Shown here piece after piece: positions 42,476 through 51,181 of a DNA stretch of 56,801 nucleotides. Under the pieces are notes generated by a model. That model saw only the letters and a list, made by a program, of their open reading frames with translations, ran no database searches and was not told the DNA's origin. Source of the DNA: DAOMOD01 sp964526035 (lineage in GTDB: Bacteria; Pseudomonadota; Gammaproteobacteria; Xanthomonadales; BPKI01). The translations under genes and the position numbers were made by a program. The stretch lies in contig CAZGKE010000002.1 of NCBI GenBank assembly GCA_964526035.1, positions 1 through 56,801 on the forward strand, read 5' to 3'. How positions within the stretch are numbered: the stretch's first letter is position 1; each line of letters starts with the position of its first letter.

Positions 42476-42899
42476 CCAGCGCCGATACCCGGCCCATGTC
42501 GGCGCGTCCGGCGAGGCGAGCCTTGAGCAGGCCCATGACCTTGCCCATGTCCTGCGGACCACTGGCATCGGCCTCGGCGATGGCGGCGGCCACGGCTTCG
42601 ACAAGCTCGGGCTCGCCCAGCTGTGCGGGCATGTAGCCTTCGACGACCACCATCTCGGCCTTCTCGATATCGGCCAGATCGCTGCGGCCGGCGGCTTCGA
42701 ACTGGCTCACCGAGTCACGCCGCTGCTTGAGCATCTTCTCCAGCACGGCGAGCACCTGGGCATCGTCGAGCTCGATGCGCTCGTCGACTTCGCGCTGCTT
42801 GATGGCGGCCTGGATCAGACGGATGGTGCCGAGGCGCGTCTTGTCGCCGGCCTTCATGGCGGCCTTCATGTCGTCGGTGATGCGGATCTTGAGGGACAC
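42453..42899 (-). CDS. yqeY: GatB/YqeY-domain protein
   Basis: A 148-aa all-helical protein with a GatB C-terminal tail domain. The family signature is clear: MSLKIRITDDMKAAMKAGDKTRLGTIRLIQ, then EMVVVEGYMPAQLGEPELVEAV and the final DMGKVMGLLKARLAGRADMG. Function may relate to tRNA-dependent amidation, but this is uncertain in bacteria. It lies 116 bases after rpsU on the same strand; a weak hairpin lies between. It overlaps the S41 gene at its 3' end by 23 bases. Confidence 0.94.
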   Translation of the reverse strand: MSLKIRITDDMKAAMKAGDKTRLGTIRLIQAAIKQREVDERIELDDAQVLAVLEKMLKQRRDSVSQFEAAGRSDLADIEKAEMVVVEGYMPAQLGEPELVEAVAAAIAEADASGPQDMGKVMGLLKARLAGRADMGRVSALVKARLAG

Positions 42900-42947
42900 G
42901 ATGCTGCTCCGGTGGCAATGGCAAAATCGGGCGGCTTAAACGCAGAC

Positions 42948-42966
42948 GGCAGGCCTCAAGCCTGCC
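42948..42966 (-). terminator. Weak intrinsic hairpin between rpsU and yqeY
   Basis: GGCAGGC-CTCAA-GCCTGCC gives seven pairs. On the minus strand a short T-rich run (GTTTAAG) lies eight bases further on. It could be the attenuating terminator known between rpsU and the next gene of this operon in E. coli. Confidence 0.5.
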
Positions 42967-43015
42967 GGATACGGACGCCGATGCTGGCCGCCGGCATGGC
43001 GCCGGCTGGCCGAGA

Positions 43016-43231
43016 TCAGTACAGGCGCGTGCGCCGCGCGGTTTCGCGCGACAGGCGACGCAGGTGACGCTTTACCGCGGCCGCGGCCTTGCGCTTACGC
43101 TCCTGGGTCGGCTTCTCGTAAAACTCGCGCTTGCGCGACTCGGCCAGGATTCCGGCCTTCTCGCAGGTGCGCTTGAAACGACGCAGGGCGAACTCGAAAG
43201 GTTCGTTCTCGCGGACTTTGACGTTGGGCAT
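43016..43231 (-). CDS. rpsU: 30S ribosomal protein S21
   Basis: A 71-aa basic small-subunit ribosomal protein. The sequence starts MPNVKVRENEPFEFALRRFK and contains KAGILAESRKREFYEKPTQE and an Arg/Lys-rich tail ending TARRTRLY. This is the standard gammaproteobacterial S21. It is divergent from tsaD with 58 bases between starts, the classical arrangement, and leads into yqeY. Confidence 0.97.
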   Translation of the reverse strand: MPNVKVRENEPFEFALRRFKRTCEKAGILAESRKREFYEKPTQERKRKAAAAVKRHLRRLSRETARRTRLY

Positions 43232-43289
43232 GACTGCTCCGGTTGCTAAACTCAGGCCCCGATCTACCGGGAAAGCCGGGCATTCTACC

Positions 43290-44357
43290 TTGACCACCCA
43301 GACCTTTGCAAAGCCCGCGCGTGGCCAGGCGCCGACCGGTCCGGTACTCGGTATCGAGACCTCCTGCGACGAAACCGGCGTGGCAGTGTACGCGCACGGC
43401 CGCGGAGGACTGCTGGCCCACCTGCTGCACAGCCAGGTGGCCCTGCACGCCGCCTATGGCGGGGTGGTGCCCGAGCTTGCCTCACGCGACCACGCCCAGC
43501 GCCTGCTGCCGCTGGTGCGACAGGTTCTGGCCGAGGCCGGGCTGCAGCCGTCCGACCTGGGTGGCGTCGCCTACACCGCCGGACCGGGCTTGATCGGCGC
43601 CCTGCTCGTGGGCGCCGGCTTTGCACGCAGTCTGGCCTATGCGCTCGACGTGCCTGCGATTGCCGTGCATCACATGGAGGGTCACCTGCTGGCGCCGCTG
43701 CTCGAAGACGACCCGCCGCAGACGCCGTACATCACGCTTCTGGTCTCCGGAGGCCACAGCATGCTGGTCGACGTGGAGGGTATCGGCCGCTATCGGGTCA
43801 TTGGCGACACCCTCGACGACGCCGCCGGCGAAGCCTTCGACAAGACCGCGAAACTGCTCGGACTGCCCTATCCCGGCGGCCCTGAACTGGCAGCCATGGC
43901 CGAACGGGGCGACCCGGCGCGCTTTCGCTTCGCGCGCCCGATGACCGACCGACCGGGCCTCGACTTCAGCTTCTCCGGCCTCAAGACCCAGGCCCTGCTG
44001 ACCGTTCGCGACAAGATCGCCGGCCCCGAGGATCATGCCGACGTAGCCGCCGGCTTCCAGGAGGCCATCACCGCGACCCTGCGCATCAAGTGCCGGCGCG
44101 CGCTGCAGGAAACCGGCCGCAGCCGTCTGGTGGTGGCCGGCGGCGTCGGCGCCAACCGGCGGCTGCGCGAGGGTTTGCAGGAGGACGCCGGGATGCACGG
44201 CTTTCGCGTGTACTTTCCGCGCATCGAGTTCTGCACCGACAACGGCGCGATGATTGCCCTGGCCGGCGCGCTGCGCCTCGCGGCCGGAGAGACAAGTCCG
44301 CTGGCCATCGAGGCAAGGCCGCGCTGGTCCATGGAAACGCTGCCCGCACTGTCGTAA
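43290..44357 (+). CDS. tsaD: tRNA N6-threonylcarbamoyladenosine transferase TsaD
   Basis: A 355-aa ATPase that transfers the threonylcarbamoyl group to A37 of ANN-decoding tRNAs, acting with TsaB, TsaE and TsaC. VLGIETSCDETGVAVY near residues 19-34 is the ATP-binding start. The metal-binding HxxxH is in IAVHHMEGHLL near residue 128, with YPGGPELAAMA and FCTDNGAMIALAGA further on. The start is uncertain: TTG 43290 gives MTTQTFAKPARGQAP before the conserved core, and no better ATG or GTG is seen. The family is about 337-350 aa, consistent with this choice. Divergent from rpsU. Confidence 0.94.
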   Translation: MTTQTFAKPARGQAPTGPVLGIETSCDETGVAVYAHGRGGLLAHLLHSQVALHAAYGGVVPELASRDHAQRLLPLVRQVLAEAGLQPSDLGGVAYTAGPGLIGALLVGAGFARSLAYALDVPAIAVHHMEGHLLAPLLEDDPPQTPYITLLVSGGHSMLVDVEGIGRYRVIGDTLDDAAGEAFDKTAKLLGLPYPGGPELAAMAERGDPARFRFARPMTDRPGLDFSFSGLKTQALLTVRDKIAGPEDHADVAAGFQEAITATLRIKCRRALQETGRSRLVVAGGVGANRRLREGLQEDAGMHGFRVYFPRIEFCTDNGAMIALAGALRLAAGETSPLAIEARPRWSMETLPALS

Positions 44358-44436
44358 CGGCTGTCTGCTGCAGGGCGCGCCCTTCCGCTTCACTGCCCCA
44401 GCCGCTACCCTGCCCGCGGCCATTCCGGAAGCGCGC

Positions 44437-44793
44437 GTGGACATCGTCTTCATCGAACAGCTCGCGATCGAAGCCTTCATCGGCGTGCACGACTTCGAGC
44501 GTGCGCGCCCGCGACCGCTGCTCATCGACCTCGAACTGGGCTTCGACAACCGTCGCGCGGCCGCCGCGGATCGCGTCGCCGACACTCTGGACTACGACGC
44601 CATCAGCCGACGCATCCAGGCCTTTGCCCAGACCACCCGCTTCGAGCTGATCGAGACCCTGGCAGAGCGCCTCGCGGAACTTCTGCAGGGTGAGTTCGGC
44701 GTGCGCTGGCTGCGACTGCGCGTTGGCAAACCGGAAGCCATTCACGCGGCGCGAACGGTCGGGGTGATGATCGAGCGCGGCAGGAGGTCCTGA
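44437..44793 (+). CDS. folB: Dihydroneopterin aldolase (FolB)
   Basis: A 118-aa enzyme of folate synthesis that cleaves dihydroneopterin to 6-hydroxymethyldihydropterin and glycolaldehyde. Signatures are DIVFIEQLAIEAFIGVHDFERARPR near the start, DTLDYDAISRRIQ and FELIETLAERLAELL; the active-site Glu (IGVHDFE) and Lys (VGKPEAI near residue 100) are present. GTG 44437 is chosen because it puts the first strand right at the N-terminus. It directly precedes an MscS-type gene (1 base apart) and a folK-like gene. Confidence 0.92.
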   Translation: MDIVFIEQLAIEAFIGVHDFERARPRPLLIDLELGFDNRRAAAADRVADTLDYDAISRRIQAFAQTTRFELIETLAERLAELLQGEFGVRWLRLRVGKPEAIHAARTVGVMIERGRRS

Positions 44794-44794
44794 G

Positions 44795-46024
44795 ATGGAA
44801 GCTTTCAACAGCTGGTGGGCCGAATGGCCGCTCACCCAGGGTCTGATGGGCCTCGTTCTGCTGGGCCTGGTGGCGATGCTGCTGCACTTCATCGCCCGGC
44901 GCACGCTGCTGCGGCTCTTCCGCGGGCTGATCAAACGTACCGAAACCCGGCTCGACGACTACATCATCAAGCACGGCACGCTTGGCTACCTGTTCCACCT
45001 GGTTCCATCGGCGGTGATCCAGTTCGGTGTGCAGTACGTGCCGAATGTACCCGACGACCTGGCGACCGTGGTACGCAATGTGGCGCTGGCTTACACCATC
45101 TTCATGGTGATGCTGGCGATCAGCGCTTTCCTGAAAGCGGTCAACGACATCTACGAACACCGGCCAGAGAATCGGGCGCGGCCGATCAAGGGCTACCTGC
45201 AGCTGATCAAGATCGTGCTGTCGGTAGTGGCGACGATCCTCATCATCGCCACCCTGATCGAACGTTCCCCGCTGCTCCTGCTGTCAGGCATGGGCGCGCT
45301 GACCGCGGTGTTGATGCTGGTGTTCAAGGACACCATCCTCAGCTTCGTGGCCGGCATCCAGATCGCCTCGCACGACATGGTGCGGGTCGGCGACTGGATC
45401 GAAATGCCGCAGCTGGGCGCCGACGGCGACGTGGTCGAGATCGCCCTGCACACGGTCAAGGTGCAGAACTGGGACCGCACCATCACCACCATACCCACCT
45501 GGCGACTGGTTGGTGAGTCCTTCCGCAACTGGCGCGGCATGACCGAATCCGGCGGTCGACGCATCAAGCGCGCCCTGCATATCGACCTCGGTTCGATTCA
45601 CTTCCTGACTGGCGATGAACTGCAACATCTGGAGCGCTTCGAGCTGCTCCGCGAGTATCTCGCCGCCAAGACCGAGGAGCTTTCGGGGTGGAACGCACGC
45701 TTCTCCGGCGACATCAATCAGCGTCGCCTGACCAACATCGGTACCTTTCGCGCCTACGTCTTCCACTATCTCAAGTCCCACCCAGGTGTGCACCAGGGCA
45801 TGAGCCTTCTGGTGCGGCAGCTGCAGCCGCAGCCCCAGGGTTTGCCGCTGGAGATCTACTGCTTCTCTGCCGACACCTCCTGGCTGGCACACGAGGACCT
45901 GGCCGGCGACATCTTTGATCATCTGCTGGCGATCATGGGCGAGTTCGGCCTGAACGTGTTCCAGAGCCCCGGCGGTCGCGACCTCGCAGGCCTGCTGGTG
46001 CGGGACCAAGCCGATCACGGATGA
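44795..46024 (+). CDS. ybdG: MscS-family mechanosensitive channel, YbdG-like
   Basis: A 409-aa inner-membrane channel, close in length to E. coli YbdG (about 415 aa). Several helices fill residues 15-165 and a pore helix follows (LLLSGMGALTAVLMLVFKDT, near residue 170). The conserved cytoplasmic neck VRVGDWIEMPQLGADGDVVE, then VQNWDRTITTIPTWRLVGES and NWRGMTESGGRRIKRA match YbdG segment by segment. YbdG gives weak osmotic protection. It starts 1 base after folB and overlaps the next gene by four bases, so a folB-ybdG-folK-like operon is likely. Confidence 0.92.
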   Translation: MEAFNSWWAEWPLTQGLMGLVLLGLVAMLLHFIARRTLLRLFRGLIKRTETRLDDYIIKHGTLGYLFHLVPSAVIQFGVQYVPNVPDDLATVVRNVALAYTIFMVMLAISAFLKAVNDIYEHRPENRARPIKGYLQLIKIVLSVVATILIIATLIERSPLLLLSGMGALTAVLMLVFKDTILSFVAGIQIASHDMVRVGDWIEMPQLGADGDVVEIALHTVKVQNWDRTITTIPTWRLVGESFRNWRGMTESGGRRIKRALHIDLGSIHFLTGDELQHLERFELLREYLAAKTEELSGWNARFSGDINQRRLTNIGTFRAYVFHYLKSHPGVHQGMSLLVRQLQPQPQGLPLEIYCFSADTSWLAHEDLAGDIFDHLLAIMGEFGLNVFQSPGGRDLAGLLVRDQADHG

Positions 46025-46587
46025 AACGGGTCGCAGGTCACGACTCGGCAAGCCTGCATGGCGGCGCCATGGCGACCGTCGGCACTGCGCAATCGGAAAC
46101 GGGGTCCCAGGTGGTTCCCGATGCACGACGCGCAGCCGCCGCGGGCGATCGTCGGCGGATCTTTGCGCGTACGCACCTGCTGATCCTGCTCGGCAGCAAC
46201 ATGCGCCCTCAGCTGCACCTGGACATCGCCAGCGAGGTGCTCGACCGCGTGTTTCCCCTGGTGCAAGTACTGGGTCGCTGTCGCGCAGCGGCCATCGGCG
46301 GTCACGGCATCTACCACAACCGCCTGCTGCTGTGCCGGGTGGCCGAGCTGCTGGCCACGCCGTCCGCCGTCGACCGCTACTGCCGCTTGCTCGAGGCCAC
46401 CGTGGCGCGACGGGTCGACGACCGAGTGTGCCCCATCGACATTGACCCGTTTCTGATCGCCCACGCGGATGGGCGGGTGTCGACTTTCGAGCGCACCGAC
46501 AAGGTGCTGGCACTGCTCGCGGCCGTCGATCCGGCGCATCGACTGGGCCTGCCCGACTGGGTCGCGGCAGCTGGATCGCGGGGCTGA
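46021..46587 (+). CDS. Degenerate HPPK (FolK)-like protein
   Basis: A 188-aa protein that resembles 6-hydroxymethyl-dihydropterin pyrophosphokinase. Residues about 50-75 (THLLILLGSNMRPQLHLDIASE) match the HPPK start LGSN motif, and DIDPFLI near residue 142 corresponds to the DLDxLL metal motif of FolK. But the RWGPR segment before it is replaced by VDDRVCP, and the first 48 residues (MKRVAGHDSASLH...) are an unusual extension. It follows ybdG with a 4-base overlap in a folB-linked operon. Activity as a kinase is doubtful; a non-catalytic or divergent relative is more likely. Another folK would be expected elsewhere in the genome. Confidence 0.62.
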   Translation: MKRVAGHDSASLHGGAMATVGTAQSETGSQVVPDARRAAAAGDRRRIFARTHLLILLGSNMRPQLHLDIASEVLDRVFPLVQVLGRCRAAAIGGHGIYHNRLLLCRVAELLATPSAVDRYCRLLEATVARRVDDRVCPIDIDPFLIAHADGRVSTFERTDKVLALLAAVDPAHRLGLPDWVAAAGSRG

Positions 46588-46631
46588 ACGCGCGAAAGGA
46601 GCCGCTGCGCTGGCGCGCGGCGCTTTCGCCA

Positions 46632-47948
46632 TCAGTCCGCTTCGTGCTCGCTGAGAATGGTGTCGATGGCTTCGACAATGCGGTCGACGGCCCCGCGCTC
46701 GCGCTCGAACGCCCGCTGACCGGCCAGCCCCATGTGCAGACGCGCGGCGTCGTCGCCGAGAAGCTGCAGTACGGCGGCAGCCAGCGCGCCGTCATTGTCC
46801 ACGCGCCGCGCACCTTCGGCGGCAATCAGGTTGCTGCTGACTTCGGCGAAGTTGAAAGTGTGCGGCCCGATCAGCACCGGTACGCCCAGCGCCGCCGCTT
46901 CCAGCACGTTGTGGCCCCCGACCGGGGCCAGGGAACCGCCCACGAAAGCCACGTCGCTGGCGGCATAGAAGCGCAGCAGCTCGCCGATCGAGTCGAGCAC
47001 GAAGCACTGGCTGTCGCTGACCGGTAGCTGGTCCTCGCTGCGCAGGCTGGTGCGGAAACCGAGGCTGCGGCAGAGCTGCTGCACCGGCCTGAAGCGTTCC
47101 GGGTGGCGCGGCGCCACGATGAGCAGCGCGTCGGGGAATCTCGCCAGCACCCGGGCATGCGCCCGCATGACAGGCAGCTCCTCGGGCTCATGCGTGCTGG
47201 CGGCGATCCAGACCGGACGCTTCGGGCCCCACTGCTGACGCAGCGCGCTGCCCTGTTCGGGCAAGGTGCCCGGCACGTCCATGTCGAACTTGAGGTTGCC
47301 TGCCACGCTCAGCCGCGCCTCGTCGGCACCCAGCTCGGCAAAGCGCTCTGCGTCACTTTCCGACTGCGCGATCACCGCAGACACGGTAAGGATGGCCATT
47401 CGCGCAAGCGGTCTGATCGGACCATAGCCTCGCAGCGAGCGTTCCGACAGCCGCGCGTTGGCCATCAGCACCGGTACCCCATGGCGGTGGCATTCGAAGA
47501 ACAGGTTGGGCCAGATCTCTGTTTCCATGATCACCGCCAGGCGCGGGCGGGTCTTTTGCAGAAAGCGCCGGATGGAGCCTGGCAGGTCGTAAGGCAGATA
47601 GACGTGGAATACGCGGTCACCGAAGTGCCTGCACACGCGTTCGGACCCTGTCGGGGTCACCGTGGTCACCACCAGGGGCGTGTCCGGGTAGTGCTCCATC
47701 AGCACTTCAATCAAGGGTACGGCGGCGTTGAACTCGCCCACCGAGACCGCATGCACCCAGATGGAATCGCGCACCCCGGGGTCCGGGAAGAACGCGAAGC
47801 GCTCCTTCCAGCGCAGGAAATAATCGCGGTAGCGCAGACCGCGCAGCGCTAGCCGCCAGAGGATCACCGGCGTCAGCAGATACATGGTGAAGGTGTAGAA
47901 CGCCCGCATCAGCGGATACGGAAGGCGTGTGGGTATCGATCTCGGCAT
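46632..47948 (-). CDS. waaA: 3-deoxy-D-manno-octulosonic acid (Kdo) transferase
   Basis: A 438-aa inner-membrane-attached glycosyltransferase of LPS inner core synthesis that adds Kdo to lipid IV-A. A membrane anchor near the start (FYTFTMYLLTPVILWRLAL) precedes the GT30 N-terminal domain with HAVSVGEFNAAVPLI (catalytic Glu), VVTTVTPTGSE and METEIWPNLF. The C-terminal GT-B domain has AASTHEPEE, APRHPERF and the nucleotide-binding SLAPVGGHNVLEAA. Start 47948 gives MPRSIPTRLPYP; the second ATG at 47909 (MRAFYTF) better matches E. coli and may be the real start. Divergent from the lpxL-type gene. Confidence 0.93.
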   Translation of the reverse strand: MPRSIPTRLPYPLMRAFYTFTMYLLTPVILWRLALRGLRYRDYFLRWKERFAFFPDPGVRDSIWVHAVSVGEFNAAVPLIEVLMEHYPDTPLVVTTVTPTGSERVCRHFGDRVFHVYLPYDLPGSIRRFLQKTRPRLAVIMETEIWPNLFFECHRHGVPVLMANARLSERSLRGYGPIRPLARMAILTVSAVIAQSESDAERFAELGADEARLSVAGNLKFDMDVPGTLPEQGSALRQQWGPKRPVWIAASTHEPEELPVMRAHARVLARFPDALLIVAPRHPERFRPVQQLCRSLGFRTSLRSEDQLPVSDSQCFVLDSIGELLRFYAASDVAFVGGSLAPVGGHNVLEAAALGVPVLIGPHTFNFAEVSSNLIAAEGARRVDNDGALAAAVLQLLGDDAARLHMGLAGQRAFERERGAVDRIVEAIDTILSEHEAD

Positions 47949-48000
47949 CGACGAAGGATAGCCGAAGCGGGCGCTGCGCTTCGTCAGTAGAATCCCGGCA

Positions 48001-48879
48001 GTGAATCTCCCGCCCCTGCATCCACGAACCTGGCTGGTCTGGCCGGGGATCGCCGCGCTGTGGCTGCTTGCGCAGCTGCCGCTGCCGCTGCATCGCGCGC
48101 TCGGTGGCGCTCTGGGTGCAGTGCTGTTCCGTTTGATGCGCAGCCGGCGACGCATTGCCGAAAGCAACCTGGCGCTGTGCCTGCCGCATCTTGATTCCGA
48201 TGAGCGCAGGCGCATGCTGCGCGCCAGCTTCCACTCGCTGGGTCTGGGCGCCTTCGAGTTCCTTCGCGCATGGTGGGGCAGCATCGCCGCGCATCGCAGG
48301 CATACGCGAATCGAAGGAGTGGAGCACGTCGAGGCGGTCCTCGCCCAGGGCCGCGGCGTGCTTCTGGTGTCCGGCCACTTCCTGACCCTGGAGATCTGTG
48401 GCCGTCTGCTGTGTGACCGCATCCCAGTGGCAGGCATGTACCGACCGCATCGCAACCCGGCCATGGAGTGGGCCGTCAAGCGCGGGCGAATGCGCTATGC
48501 GGCGGGCATGTTCGGTCATGACGAGCTGCGTCCTGCGGTCCGCCACCTGAAGCGCGGCGGCATCCTCTGGTACGCGCCGGATCAGGCCTACCGCCGCGGG
48601 GAGCATGTGCGCGCGCCGTTCTTCGGCCAGTTGGTTCAGAGCATCACCGCCAGCCATCAGCTGGCGCGCATGACCGGTGCGGCCCTGATCCCCTTCCACC
48701 ATCGCCGCGACGGCAACGGCTACACGCTGCGCCTGGGCGCGCCGCTGGACGGATTTCCTGGCGAAGACAAGGTCATCGACACCGCAAGGATCAATGCTGT
48801 CATTGAAGCCATGATCCGCGAGGCGCCCGCCGAGTACCTGTGGGTGCACGACCGCTTCAAGCGATCCCGTCGGGAATGA
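48001..48879 (+). CDS. Lipid A late acyltransferase (LpxL/HtrB family)
   Basis: A 292-aa inner-membrane enzyme that transfers a second acyl chain to Kdo2-lipid IV-A. One helix near residues 12-31 anchors it. The catalytic HX4E is HFLTLE near residue 126, and further family marks are VAGMYRPHRNPAMEW, GGILWYAPDQAYRRGE and EYLWVHDRFKRSRR. The start is GTG 48001. Divergent from waaA with 52 bases between starts; both act in lipid A-core assembly. Whether it is the lauroyl or myristoyl enzyme (LpxL/LpxM/LpxP) cannot be decided. Confidence 0.9.
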   Translation: MNLPPLHPRTWLVWPGIAALWLLAQLPLPLHRALGGALGAVLFRLMRSRRRIAESNLALCLPHLDSDERRRMLRASFHSLGLGAFEFLRAWWGSIAAHRRHTRIEGVEHVEAVLAQGRGVLLVSGHFLTLEICGRLLCDRIPVAGMYRPHRNPAMEWAVKRGRMRYAAGMFGHDELRPAVRHLKRGGILWYAPDQAYRRGEHVRAPFFGQLVQSITASHQLARMTGAALIPFHHRRDGNGYTLRLGAPLDGFPGEDKVIDTARINAVIEAMIREAPAEYLWVHDRFKRSRRE

Positions 48880-48967
48880 TCTGGCCCGGTCGACGCGGCG
48901 CGCGCGGACCTCTTGGCGGCCGCCGTCACACTAGCGTTCAGAATGACTGCGTAGAATCGCCGCCACC

Positions 48968-49537
48968 ATGACCGAAGATCTGCGCCGCCATCGTCAGGAT
49001 CTCAGAACGCGACGGCGACGTCTGCGCATCCTGCTCAAACGCCTGCCGCGACGCGCCAACGTCCATCGCTATCCCGTCATCCGCTGGTTTGCGCATCTGG
49101 CCGCCAAGGCGCCGTTCCTGTGGTCGTACAAGCGCAAGAACCTGGTGCCTGCACTGTATGCGGGCTCGGTGCTCGCGTTCCTGCCGCTGTATGGATTCCA
49201 GTTCGTGCTGGCCTTCGGCGTGGCCTTGATGATGCGCGCCAACCTGACCGTCACCGTCGCCCTGCAGTTCATCACCAACCCCTTCACCATCCTGCCGATC
49301 TACGGATTCACCAGCCTGGTCGGCTCGCGCCTGATGACCGCGGTGGGCTTCGGCGACGAGTTGCCTACCGCGCTGTTCTTCACAAACGCGCTGTTCATCG
49401 GCGGAGTTGTCGTAGGGCTTGGCGTCGCGCTGCTGGCCGATCTGCTCTGGCGTTTTTTCGCCTGGGAAGCGCGCCGCTTCCGGGCCCAGCTCAGGCGCCT
49501 CGAGGTTTCGGCGCTGGACAGCAGAGCGGATCCCTGA
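48968..49537 (+). CDS. DUF2062 inner-membrane protein
   Basis: A 189-aa protein typical of DUF2062: an Arg-rich amphipathic N-terminus (RRHRQDLRTRRRRLRILLKRL), then several helices with VPALYAGSVLAFLPLYGFQFV and the family core LQFITNPFTILPIYGFTSLVG, and a final helix pair. Function unknown. It follows the lpxL-type gene by 88 bases. Confidence 0.9.
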   Translation: MTEDLRRHRQDLRTRRRRLRILLKRLPRRANVHRYPVIRWFAHLAAKAPFLWSYKRKNLVPALYAGSVLAFLPLYGFQFVLAFGVALMMRANLTVTVALQFITNPFTILPIYGFTSLVGSRLMTAVGFGDELPTALFFTNALFIGGVVVGLGVALLADLLWRFFAWEARRFRAQLRRLEVSALDSRADP

Positions 49538-49565
49538 GCCGCCGCGCCGCTACCTTGCGACTGCC

Positions 49566-51086
49566 TCAGATGCTGGCTGCGGCCGGCAGTCGACGGTCGA
49601 GCACGCGGTAGGCGAGCGCCTCGCTGAGGTGCACGCGCTGCAGCTTCGGGCTGCCGGCCAGGTCGGCGATGGTGCGCGCCACGCGCAGCACCCGGTGCTG
49701 GGCGCGGGCCGACAGACCCAGTCGGTCGACCGCCTGCTCCAGCATGCATTGGTCGGCCTCGCCGAGCGCGCAGTCGCGGTCCATGCCGCGCGGATCGAGT
49801 CGGGCATTGCAGCGTCCGGCACGCACCAGCTGCAGGCGCCGGGCAGCAATCACGCGTTCCCGCACCATCGCGCTGCATTCGCCCTGCGCTGCGCTGCCGG
49901 CCAGCTCGCTGCGTGCCAGTCGCGGCACTTCCACATGCAGATCGATGCGGTCGAGGAGCGGCCCGGACAGTCGTGCGCGATAGCGGGCGATCTGCTCGCC
50001 GGAGCAGCGGCAGCGCCCCGCAGGATCGCCAGCATAGCCGCAGGGGCAGGGATTCATCGCCGCCACCAGCTGGAACGCGGCCGGAAACTCGGCCTGGCGC
50101 GCCGCGCGCGAGATCATGATGCGACCTGACTCCAGCGGTTCGCGCAGCACTTCCAGAACATGGCGGTTCCACTCCGGAAGCTCGTCGAGAAACAGGACGC
50201 CGTGGTGCGCCAGCGAGATTTCGCCGGGGCGCGGCGCCGACCCACCCCCGACCAGCGCCACTGCACTGGCGGTATGGTGCGGCGAGCGAAACCGGCGTTC
50301 GCGGAAGCGCGCCGGATCGAGCGTCATGCCGCATACCGAGGCGACCGCAGCGGCTTCGAGCGCCTCGGCTTCGGCCAGCGGCGGCAGGATGCCGGCGAGG
50401 CGGCTGGCCAGCATGGTCTTGCCGGTGCCCGGCGGGCCGACGAACAGAAGGTTGTGGCCGCCGGCTGCGGCGATTTCCAGCGCGCGTCGCGCGCGATGCT
50501 GTCCACGCACATCGGCAAGATCGGGACGATCATCGACGCTCACCGCAGCCGCCGGAGTGGCGCGCGGCAGATCGGCGCGTCCGGACAGCCAGGCGCAGAC
50601 GTCCGGCAGGGTGCGCGCCACCCGCACGTCGGCATCGCTGACCAGCGCGGCGTCGGCGCCGCTGTCGACCGGCAGCACCAGGGTTCGACCGGCATCGCGC
50701 GCCTGCAGCGCCGCGGGAAGCACGCCGATCACCCTGCGCAACTCACCCGACAGCGACAGCTCTCCGAGGCTCTCGATACGCTGCAGGGACTCGGCAGGAA
50801 TCTGCCCCTGCGCGGCCAGCAGGCCTAGCGCGATGGGCAAATCGAAACGCGACCCGTCCTTGGGCAGGTCGGCCGGCGCAAGACTGACCGTGATGCGGCG
50901 CTGCGGAAACTCGAATGCCGTGTTCAGCAACGCGGCCCGCACCCGATCACGACTCTCCCTGACCGCGGCCTCCGGTAAACCAACGATGGTGAATGCAGGC
51001 AGCCCCCCGCTCAAGTGCACTTCCACTGTGACCTGCGGCGCATGTACCCCGTCCTGGGCCCTGCTGAAGGCTGTTGCGTAGCTCAC
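49566..51086 (-). CDS. comM: YifB/ComM Mg-chelatase-like AAA+ ATPase
   Basis: A 506-aa protein, the same length as E. coli ComM. An N-terminal Lon-like domain (residues 1-165, with VGLPEAAVRESRDRVRAALLN and PADLPKDGSRFDLPIAL) precedes the AAA+ domain with Walker A FVGPPGTGKTMLASRL near residue 220, Walker B HGVLFLDELPEW near residue 290 and CPCGYAGDPAGRCRCS, a cysteine-rich zinc-like insert. The Mg-chelatase C-terminal domain follows. ComM promotes branch migration during natural transformation. ATG 51084-51086 matches the family start MSYATAFSRAQDGV. Confidence 0.94.
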   Translation of the reverse strand: MSYATAFSRAQDGVHAPQVTVEVHLSGGLPAFTIVGLPEAAVRESRDRVRAALLNTAFEFPQRRITVSLAPADLPKDGSRFDLPIALGLLAAQGQIPAESLQRIESLGELSLSGELRRVIGVLPAALQARDAGRTLVLPVDSGADAALVSDADVRVARTLPDVCAWLSGRADLPRATPAAAVSVDDRPDLADVRGQHRARRALEIAAAGGHNLLFVGPPGTGKTMLASRLAGILPPLAEAEALEAAAVASVCGMTLDPARFRERRFRSPHHTASAVALVGGGSAPRPGEISLAHHGVLFLDELPEWNRHVLEVLREPLESGRIMISRAARQAEFPAAFQLVAAMNPCPCGYAGDPAGRCRCSGEQIARYRARLSGPLLDRIDLHVEVPRLARSELAGSAAQGECSAMVRERVIAARRLQLVRAGRCNARLDPRGMDRDCALGEADQCMLEQAVDRLGLSARAQHRVLRVARTIADLAGSPKLQRVHLSEALAYRVLDRRLPAAASI

Positions 51087-51181
51087 CTTTCGTCATTCCC
51101 TGTTCTGGTTCATCAATCTCCTCTCCCTGAACCCCGGAGGCCGCGCTCCCTGCGCCGGCCGACCTGCAAACGCGCAGCTTC

